This document shows, piece after piece, positions 1 to 4,709 of a stretch of DNA of 5,430 bases (positions within the stretch are counted from its first letter, which is position 1; every line of letters begins with the position of its first letter). Origin of the DNA: Candidatus Saccharimonadota bacterium (GTDB lineage: Bacteria; Patescibacteriota; Saccharimonadia; Saccharimonadales; Saccharimonadaceae); NCBI GenBank assembly GCA_028289185.1, contig JAQGGV010000031.1:1-5430 (forward strand), given 5' to 3'. Made by a program: the position numbers and the translations under genes. Under the pieces are notes generated by a model. That model was given only the letters and a program-made list of their open reading frames with translations, had not been told where the DNA came from and made no database searches.

Positions 1-2
1 AG

Positions 3-269
3 GTCTATTACCCCAAGATTTTAACCTTTAGCATGCAGTTGCAACAGCTGGTCGAGACACTCCATAAATTCACCATCACATACCCAGTCACCGTCATGAC
101 ATTTCATCAAGAGCAATTGGTTATCGCCGCGGGTGGGCAAGTCACAACAACGCCGTGGGATGCGCCTATGAGCATCTGGAAGGGCAGTGTGGCGACCTAT
201 GCGAGCGCCTATTATCTGTGGAATCCCAAAAAACCGCTCGAAGCGGCAACGGCGAGTTTAGTCCTATAA
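3..269 (+). CDS. C-terminal 88 residues of an unidentified protein, possibly ribokinase-fold (NnrD-like)
   Basis: The frame is open from the first bases of the window, so the ATG at 33 is probably internal and the gene starts upstream. It ends with TAA at 267-269. The visible part has a hydrophobic beta-strand-like stretch (TYPVTVMTFHQEQLVIAAGG), then a segment with SIWKGSVAT, then a helix containing WNPKKPLEAATASL. That order loosely recalls the end of ribokinase-fold proteins such as ADP-dependent NAD(P)H-hydrate dehydratase, where a GTGD motif precedes a helix and a 'P-x-EAA' turn. Here the GTGD motif would be degenerate, so the match is weak and function is not claimed. There is no membrane segment. 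The stop lies two bases from the stop of the convergent HAD gene, and the last 15 codons overlap that unit's terminator. That this is real coding sequence is fairly safe; its identity is not. Confidence 0.6.
   Translation, partial: VYYPKILTFSMQLQQLVETLHKFTITYPVTVMTFHQEQLVIAAGGQVTTTPWDAPMSIWKGSVATYASAYYLWNPKKPLEAATASLVL
228..247 (-). terminator. Intrinsic terminator of the tRNA-Leu/HAD transcript, embedded in the convergent CDS
   Basis: On the minus strand CCGCT (246-242), a UCG loop (241-239) and AGCGG (238-234) form a perfect 5-bp GC-rich hairpin, extendable by a G-U pair at 247/233. Six T residues (233-228) follow directly. It lies 25 bases beyond the HAD stop codon. On the plus strand the same bases encode PKKPLEAA of the left-hand gene, so the element has to serve two roles. 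Confidence 0.65.
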
Positions 270-271
270 CC

Positions 272-871
272 TCAGTTCTTTAGCAGAGCGTCAATGTCGT
301 CCCAAACTTGTTGAGGGTTCAGGGCAAGGACGGTATGAATTCCCATGTCGCGAGCGGGTATCAGGCATTTTTCTTGGTCGTCAATGAAAATAATTTCGGT
401 AGGGTCAATGCCCGACAGCTTATCAAGGGCAAGTTGATATATTTGCTTTTCGGGCTTTGCATAGCCGACATCGCACGACAAAATCGTAAAGTCGAACGTG
501 CTGTAACCACCGTGTGCGCGGATATCAATTGCCGTACGTGGGAAGACATTCGAAAGCAGCCCAACGCGCAAACCGCGCTTTTTTAGTTCCGCCACGATAT
601 CAATCATCGCTGGCATCGGCATCATTTTGTCCCAGTCATTCCATATATTGCGATAATCACGGGGAACAATTGTCTCAGAGGCACTTTGAATTCTATCCCA
701 AAACGTATCTTCGCTAATTTGGCCCTTAATATAGTCAGTCCAGCCAAGTTGCATGTAGGCCTTTGCATCGTCTTCCGAAACTTCAAGCAGTTCTGCCAGA
801 CGCCCCGAAAGACCCCCGCGTCCACCGTCTGTAATAACTCCACCATAATCGAATAAAATTGCTTTAATCAT
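272..871 (-). CDS. HAD-superfamily hydrolase, subfamily IA (YihX-like sugar-phosphate phosphatase)
   Basis: This is a 199-residue cytoplasmic HAD hydrolase. Motif I is FDYGGVITD with nucleophile Asp8. The usual acid two residues later is Gly10, as in the DxG form of YihX-type proteins (known glucose-1-phosphatases) and epoxide-hydrolase N-domain relatives. Motif II is LLSN (Ser107), motif III is AKPE (Lys139) and motif IV is IDD (Asp164-Asp165). The helical cap lies at about residues 17-85. Length is typical for the family. The start is ATG at 871-869; the frame continues upstream to an ATG at 973, but those 34 extra codons are the tRNA gene, so the longer version is rejected. No Shine-Dalgarno site precedes ATG; the leader after the tRNA CCA is only ten AT-rich bases. 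Phosphatase activity on a small sugar phosphate is inferred from family; the exact substrate is unknown. Confidence 0.88.
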   Translation of the reverse strand: MIKAILFDYGGVITDGGRGGLSGRLAELLEVSEDDAKAYMQLGWTDYIKGQISEDTFWDRIQSASETIVPRDYRNIWNDWDKMMPMPAMIDIVAELKKRGLRVGLLSNVFPRTAIDIRAHGGYSTFDFTILSCDVGYAKPEKQIYQLALDKLSGIDPTEIIFIDDQEKCLIPARDMGIHTVLALNPQQVWDDIDALLKN

Positions 872-881
872 AAATAAATTC

Positions 882-969
882 TGGTACCGCGAGCCGGACT
901 TGAACCGGCACGGACTAAAAGTCCACAAGATTTTGAGTCTGGCGTGTCTACCAATTCCACCACCGCGGC
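882..969 (-). tRNA. tRNA-Leu(CAA)
   Basis: Read on the minus strand, an 88-base class II tRNA is visible. The acceptor GCCGCGG pairs with TCGCGGT, with G-U at both ends. Discriminator A and an encoded CCA end at 882. The D-arm region matches that of E. coli tRNA-Leu (TGGTGGAATTGGTAGACAC). The anticodon loop is CTCAAAA with anticodon CAA, which reads UUG. A long variable arm (GGACT-TTT-AGTCC) and a T-arm (GCCGG-TTCAAGT-CCGGC) complete it. The anticodon stem CCAGA/TCTTG has one C-U mismatch at the second pair. The HAD start codon follows ten bases after CCA, so both are probably on one transcript. Confidence 0.96.
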
Positions 970-979
970 ACATTTCGAC

Positions 980-991
980 CTCTTTAAAGAG
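980..991. repeat. 12-bp perfect palindrome CTCTTTAAAGAG
   Basis: Self-complementary over all 12 bases and centred on the proposed -35 box of the sortase gene. It lies 11 bases upstream of the tRNA-Leu 5' end on the other strand. It could be an operator, or a chance symmetry in AT-rich DNA. Confidence 0.4.
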
Positions 992-1011
992 TTCGCTGTA
1001 TATTGTATACT
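983..1011 (+). promoter_or_regulatory. Proposed sigma70-type promoter of the sortase gene
   Basis: TTTAAA at 983-988 (four of six matches to TTGACA), a 17-base spacer, and TATACT at 1006-1011 (five of six matches to TATAAT). Transcription would begin near 1018, giving a leader of about 17 bases that contains the AAGGA Shine-Dalgarno site. Both hexamers overlap perfect inverted repeats. I could not identify a convincing divergent promoter for the tRNA unit, but it must lie in the same spacer or overlap it. Confidence 0.45.
998..1010. repeat. Inverted repeat GTATA-TTG-TATAC over the proposed -10 box
   Basis: Two perfect 5-base arms (998-1002 and 1006-1010) separated by three bases. The right arm is part of the proposed -10 hexamer. 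AT-rich symmetric sequence near a -10 box can arise by chance, so an operator role is only a suggestion. Confidence 0.35.
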
Positions 1012-1020
1012 AATCCCCAC

Positions 1021-1025
1021 AAGGA
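1021..1025 (+). promoter_or_regulatory. Shine-Dalgarno site AAGGA of the sortase gene
   Basis: AAGGA ends nine bases before ATG at 1035, a normal spacing. It supports this start and contrasts with the PEGA and glycosyltransferase genes, which have none. Confidence 0.65.
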
Positions 1026-1034
1026 AACCAGTCT

Positions 1035-2141
1035 ATGCAGCCCAAAAAAGAAACACCTACTGATACGTCCGACCAGCGCGATGCTGCTGCAAATATTGTT
1101 CGTGATCAGATAGATGCGCTCTATAGCGGGCAAACGCGCGTCACAACGGCCGCCTCGGAGCCAGCGGCTCAGGCTACAACCACGACAACGGCTCCGACTG
1201 ACTCATCCCAAGCCTACAAACCAGCCAGCTCGTGGCAACAGTACCACGCCCAATGGCAAGATTACTATCAGAAGTACTACGAGCGTTACTATGTTGGCGC
1301 ACTACATCAAGCCATAGCCGAAAAACCAGCCGAGCCCCCACGCACTCCAGATGAGAAAAAGGATGCCGAGCTGGTCAATCTACGCGAGAAAATCGTCGGT
1401 ACTGCCAAACAGGGTGCCAAAAAAGCCCGCAAAAGCCGTCACTTCATACCGTTTGCCACCGCCTTTGTTGTGGTGGGCGTTGTAGCATTTCTGCAATACA
1501 ACGAAGTCATCTTTGCCAATGTCCAAGCCTATGTCAGCCCAGGCGCAATCAACCCACAGAACATTGTCGTCGACCCAACAAGTAGTGTCACCGTGCCGGC
1601 CGACCCAAAGTTGGTCATACCCAAAATTAATGTCGACGTGCCCGTCATCTACAACGTCGCCTATGATCATGATGCGCAAATGGCCGCCATGCAAAAGGGC
1701 GTCGCGAACTTTTCGATACCAGGCGCCGACAGCAAACCTGGACAGATTGGCAACACGGTCTTTTCAGGCCACTCCAGTAACGACTTGTTCGAACCTGGCA
1801 ACTACAAATTCGTCTTTGCCCAGCTAGATAAACTGGACGTTGGTGACACGATTTATGTCAATTACAACTCGGTCCGTTACACGTACTCTGTGACCAAGAA
1901 ACAAGTCGTTACACCGACGAATGTCCAGGCGCTCTACGGCTATACCGACAAGCCCTACCTGACACTGATTACCTGTACGCCACTCGGCACATCGACGAAC
2001 CGCCTGCTCATCACCGCCGAACAAATCTCTCCCGACCCAGGTAAGGCATCCGCGGCAAACACCTTCAACACCAACGCCAAAGCGACCATGCCGGATAATG
2101 GTCCAACCGCGCTCGAAAAACTGTTCGGCGCCAAAGGTTAG
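1035..2141 (+). CDS. Membrane-anchored sortase with a long tyrosine-rich cytoplasmic tail
   Basis: Sortases are membrane cysteine transpeptidases that cut a sorting signal near the C-terminus of a secreted protein and join it to the cell surface or to a pilin. The 368 residues comprise a low-complexity Thr/Ala-rich tail (about 35-60), a Trp/Tyr-rich segment (67-86, with YY pairs every four residues), a basic patch KKARKSRH (129-136), one membrane helix (about 138-154) and the sortase barrel (about 190-330). The basic patch predicts an inside N-terminus and outside catalytic domain. Catalytic residues are His246 (FSGHSS), Cys314 (LITCTP) and Arg323 (TNRLLI). The TLxTCTP and T/N-R-L pattern is nearest class C or D/E; class is not settled. 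A tail of about 36 residues follows the barrel. No LPxTG-type substrate is encoded here, so this is an orphan enzyme in this window. The TAG stop overlaps the PEGA gene's stop by four bases. Confidence 0.92.
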   Translation: MQPKKETPTDTSDQRDAAANIVRDQIDALYSGQTRVTTAASEPAAQATTTTTAPTDSSQAYKPASSWQQYHAQWQDYYQKYYERYYVGALHQAIAEKPAEPPRTPDEKKDAELVNLREKIVGTAKQGAKKARKSRHFIPFATAFVVVGVVAFLQYNEVIFANVQAYVSPGAINPQNIVVDPTSSVTVPADPKLVIPKINVDVPVIYNVAYDHDAQMAAMQKGVANFSIPGADSKPGQIGNTVFSGHSSNDLFEPGNYKFVFAQLDKLDVGDTIYVNYNSVRYTYSVTKKQVVTPTNVQALYGYTDKPYLTLITCTPLGTSTNRLLITAEQISPDPGKASAANTFNTNAKATMPDNGPTALEKLFGAKG

Positions 2142-3598
2142 TTCTGTAGAATCAATAGGGCACGCTGCAAGTTGTAGCCCTTGTCTGTTTTAGCAATGTC
2201 ATATATGTATTTATCGTTCGAGCTGAGGCTGGCCACATAACCTTCGGCGGCAGGCATAAGAGTTTGCTGGTTGGCGCCATCGAATTCATACAGGCGTAGC
2301 TGACCGCCATAATCAGACCACAGCATGTAGTCATCAAGCCAGTTGATTTGACGTGGCGCCGTCGGCTGTGTTTCCCAGGTGGTTTTGTCGTACTTGTGTA
2401 GTTCGATATCGAATGACGCATAACCATCCGGCAACTGGGCCATAAAGAAGCGATTGTTGCGGCTGATTTCAAAGTTTGAAATACCGGCAGGAATCGTCTG
2501 TGTGGCAAAGGTTTTGAGTGAGCCCTTGTCAGTCAGCGTCGGCAGCGATCCGGTCCTAATAACCATCGATTGACCGTGAACAATCGCGACGTAGTGCTGG
2601 TTGAAGTAACTGCCCATGGCGGCAAATAGCGGCTGGCCGTCGGCTGGATAACTATCCAATACGACCGGATCCGTTACATCGACAGCCGCGTAAGAAACGG
2701 TACGCTGAGCCTTGTCGTCGGGGGTTGTCGAATAGATAATCGTCTTTTCGTCGTAGGCGGTGAAGTTGTCGACGTTGGTCGCTAGCGGGCGCGACAGTGT
2801 TTGCTCGTCCAGATTAATTCGTCGCACAGTATTGTCGGTGCGTACATAGAGTAGACGATCGCCACTGCCGGCAAATTGCGCCTTGGAGGGTGTGATGCCA
2901 TAGGTGGTATTCAAATTGATCGATTTTTCCGGCGCACTTCGGTTGAGCAGCACCCATTCAGCCTTGGTGTCATCATAGGTGTGACGAATTAATACCGCAT
3001 TGTCATTAGCGCTCCAGCTATCGAGTGTGAATGATTGTGTCTTGCCAGCAGTAGGAGCCGTGTAGCTAGTTGCAGGCAGTGTGAGCGTGTCATAACGCAG
3101 CGTGTCGCCCTGGATGTTTACCAACGTAAAGGCAGGCGAGTCCGCCGCTTCGTGGAGTAACATATAGTTACGTGAGGGCGTGGCGAGTGCACCGGTTAGT
3201 GCCGCATACTCGTGTAGCGTTTGTGGCGTAACGGTTTTGGGTATCAAGCGAGCATAACTCAGCCAGCCAATTTGCCCCGCAACGATATTGATCGTTTTTT
3301 GCCAGGTACGATAGTTGGCTAGATTATACTGTACGTAGTGACTGCCTGTATCAACCGTCGATTTGGTCGATGTGACCGAACCAAACACACTACCGTCGAG
3401 TGTTACGGCTGCACCACTGGGGACCGACGAAAACTGCAGTAAGCCGCCCTGTTCGATACGGCCATCCTTTTTGTTGAACTGGTAGCCCAATACGACCAAC
3501 ATCAGAAGTGTGACGATTACCGCAACACTCAGTGTCATAAAACTATAGACCGCTGTTCGCAACCACGGTTGTCGCTGCGTCGAGATTTGGCGTTTCAT
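2138..3598 (-). CDS. PEGA-domain membrane-anchored surface protein with probable beta-propeller
   Basis: A 486-residue protein with a short basic N-terminus (KRQISTQRQPWLR), a single hydrophobic helix at about 15-38, and the rest predicted outside. A PEGA-like domain spans about 52-118, recognisable from LLQFSSVPSGAAVTLDGSVF, then the repeated 'Y..WQKTINIVAGQ' hairpin. PEGA domains occur in S-layer and envelope proteins. The remainder has recurring beta-strand stretches such as GSGDRLLYVRTDNTVRRINL, FFMAQLPDGYASFDIELHKY and YMLWSDYGGQLRLYEFDG, which look like WD40/TolB-type propeller blades; this is inferred from pattern only. No sorting signal, catalytic motif or cysteine is visible. ATG at 3598 is the only plausible start, because an in-frame TAG lies three codons upstream (3607-3605) and the next Met is inside the membrane helix. 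A binding or scaffolding role at the envelope is likely; the partner is unknown. Confidence 0.85.
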   Translation of the reverse strand: MKRQISTQRQPWLRTAVYSFMTLSVAVIVTLLMLVVLGYQFNKKDGRIEQGGLLQFSSVPSGAAVTLDGSVFGSVTSTKSTVDTGSHYVQYNLANYRTWQKTINIVAGQIGWLSYARLIPKTVTPQTLHEYAALTGALATPSRNYMLLHEAADSPAFTLVNIQGDTLRYDTLTLPATSYTAPTAGKTQSFTLDSWSANDNAVLIRHTYDDTKAEWVLLNRSAPEKSINLNTTYGITPSKAQFAGSGDRLLYVRTDNTVRRINLDEQTLSRPLATNVDNFTAYDEKTIIYSTTPDDKAQRTVSYAAVDVTDPVVLDSYPADGQPLFAAMGSYFNQHYVAIVHGQSMVIRTGSLPTLTDKGSLKTFATQTIPAGISNFEISRNNRFFMAQLPDGYASFDIELHKYDKTTWETQPTAPRQINWLDDYMLWSDYGGQLRLYEFDGANQQTLMPAAEGYVASLSSNDKYIYDIAKTDKGYNLQRALLILQN

Positions 3599-3607
3599 AT
3601 GAGCCTA

Positions 3608-3616
3608 AGTATAGCA
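3608..3616 (-). promoter_or_regulatory. Extended -10 promoter (TGCTATACT) of the PEGA gene; near-leaderless mRNA predicted
   Basis: The minus strand reads TGC-TATACT, a full extended -10 motif, with no good -35 hexamer at the right distance. Its last base is nine bases from the ATG at 3598, so transcription should start about 0-4 bases before the ATG. A TAGG at 3607-3604 would therefore lie upstream of the transcript start and could not act as a ribosome binding site. Confidence 0.55.
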
Positions 3617-3641
3617 GTTGCAACGGGGGATGGACTAGCTC

Positions 3642-3670
3642 TTGCAAAAAACACTTATGGTGTCTAAGAT
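3642..3670 (+). promoter_or_regulatory. Proposed promoter of the DUF4367-like gene
   Basis: TTGCAA at 3642-3647, a 17-base spacer, and TAAGAT at 3665-3670, each matching four of six consensus bases. It would give a leader of about 23 bases that carries the Shine-Dalgarno site. The match is modest; TACAGT at 3677-3682 is a weaker alternative -10. Confidence 0.35.
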
Positions 3671-3689
3671 GATAGATACAGTAACCATT

Positions 3690-3694
3690 AGGGG
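3690..3694 (+). promoter_or_regulatory. Shine-Dalgarno site AGGGG of the DUF4367-like gene
   Basis: AGGGG ends five bases before ATG at 3700 and is followed by a second purine run, ATAGG. The spacing is on the short side of normal and supports this start. Confidence 0.6.
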
Positions 3695-3699
3695 ATAGG

Positions 3700-4668
3700 A
3701 TGACAAAAACCGACACAATAAGTATTGATGGCCAGGCCTATGACGCCGCGTCAGGGCTACCTGTTTCTGACAAGTCCGCCGCCCCTGAGCCCTCGTCCTC
3801 TGTCGCTAGCCCTGTAACCGTTCATTCATCTCCCGCCACATCTATCCACGGCGGCCCTCAGCGATCAGTCACTTTGCACCGAAAAGCGCTCAAAAAGCCG
3901 ATCCCGATGAAGCACACTATCTTGACTCACCACAACCCCAGCAAAGTCATGGACATCAGCCGACCAACTCACTCCAACGTTTCTAGATTTGCACCGCACC
4001 CCGTTGGGGCACTGAAACCAACCAAACCTGCGCTATCCGACATTGGTCCTGTGACGCATCCACACGTCGCCAAAGCCCATGCACGGTCCCAGGCCAAACA
4101 CGATTCATTGTCCAGGACAATCACCGCAGCAGAAATCAAAGACCAAGCTATTAGGACTTCAGTACAAAACACGCACAAACAAGCGCCACTCAAAAGCCGC
4201 TTCCGCTCCAGGCAGCGTGTTGTTGCTATCCTGAGCGCGACGCTGGCAATTGTTTTGCTGGGCGGGTATGTAACATATTTGAATATGCCAGCACTTTCTG
4301 TTCGTGTTGCGGCCGCACAAGCGGGGATCGACGCCAATTACCCTGATTATCGACCGGATGGCTACGCACTGAACGGGCCAGTTACTTTTAGCGATGGCAA
4401 GGTTAGCATGAACTTCAAGGCCAACGCCGGCGCACAACGATTCACCATCGAGCAAAGCAAGAGCGGCTGGGACAGCAATGCGCTGCTGGACAACTACGTC
4501 GCACCGCACGCTGGTGCCGATTACATCCCGTATACCGAACGTGGTCTGACGATTTATACCTTTGGCGACAACGCCGCATGGGTCAACGGCGGTATCTTGT
4601 ATACGATCGAGGGCGACGCGCCACTCAGTAGCAGCCAAATGCGTCGCATCGCGACCAGCCTCCTATAA
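3700..4668 (+). CDS. Single-pass membrane protein with His/Pro-rich cytoplasmic tail and DUF4367-like outer domain
   Basis: The 322 residues fall in three parts. Residues 1-165 are low complexity, rich in Pro, Ser, Lys and especially His (about 13), with no Cys and almost no aromatic residues, so likely disordered. A basic patch LKSRFRSRQR (164-173) precedes one membrane helix at about 174-194, which predicts an inside tail and an outside C-domain. Residues 199-322 end in AAWVNGGILYTIEGDAPLSS and RRIATSLL, the pattern of the DUF4367 family (WxxxGxxYxIxGxxxLs...iAxSL). That family is found in anti-sigma-factor-like and lipoprotein-like envelope proteins, but its biochemical role is poorly defined. 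A sensor or anti-sigma role is possible but unproven, as no sigma factor gene lies in the window. It is head-to-head with the PEGA gene over a 101-bp spacer, and 41 bases before the glycosyltransferase start. Confidence 0.78.
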   Translation: MTKTDTISIDGQAYDAASGLPVSDKSAAPEPSSSVASPVTVHSSPATSIHGGPQRSVTLHRKALKKPIPMKHTILTHHNPSKVMDISRPTHSNVSRFAPHPVGALKPTKPALSDIGPVTHPHVAKAHARSQAKHDSLSRTITAAEIKDQAIRTSVQNTHKQAPLKSRFRSRQRVVAILSATLAIVLLGGYVTYLNMPALSVRVAAAQAGIDANYPDYRPDGYALNGPVTFSDGKVSMNFKANAGAQRFTIEQSKSGWDSNALLDNYVAPHAGADYIPYTERGLTIYTFGDNAAWVNGGILYTIEGDAPLSSSQMRRIATSLL

Positions 4669-4692
4669 GCATTCGAACAGTACGCACTCATC

Positions 4693-4701
4693 TGTTATAA
4701 T
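4693..4701 (+). promoter_or_regulatory. Extended -10 promoter (TGTTATAAT) of the glycosyltransferase; leaderless mRNA predicted
   Basis: TGT-TATAAT is a perfect extended -10 element. Only eight bases separate it from the ATG at 4710, so a start six to eight bases downstream falls at A4708 or A4710 and leaves no room for a ribosome binding site. No purine-rich site is present in 4702-4709. The -35 region (TCGAAC at 4673-4678) is poor, as expected for an extended -10 promoter. Confidence 0.65.
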
Positions 4702-4709
4702 CATCGCAC

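Noticed and set aside
272..274. UGA recoded as an amino acid, as in some candidate phyla
   Set aside because: TGA ends the HAD gene at the expected family length right after the last helix, so it acts as a normal stop here.
565..584. GCGC-AAACC-GCGC followed by six T on the plus strand, as a terminator for the left-hand gene
   Set aside because: The stem is only four base pairs, lies about 300 bases past the stop, and encodes the conserved KKRGLRVGLLSN region of the HAD protein, which explains the T-run.
872..973. N-terminal extension of the HAD frame to an ATG at 973
   Set aside because: The extra 34 codons are tRNA-Leu read as protein; the HAD fold begins exactly at the ATG at 871 (MIKAILFDYGG).
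1380..1694. 104-residue open frame on the minus strand
   Set aside because: It is antisense to the sortase membrane and barrel region, has no ribosome site or recognisable domain, and its composition is that of a shadow frame.
4159..4638. 159-residue open frame on the minus strand
   Set aside because: It lies opposite the conserved DUF4367-like domain, has no recognisable motif, and has no promoter or ribosome site.
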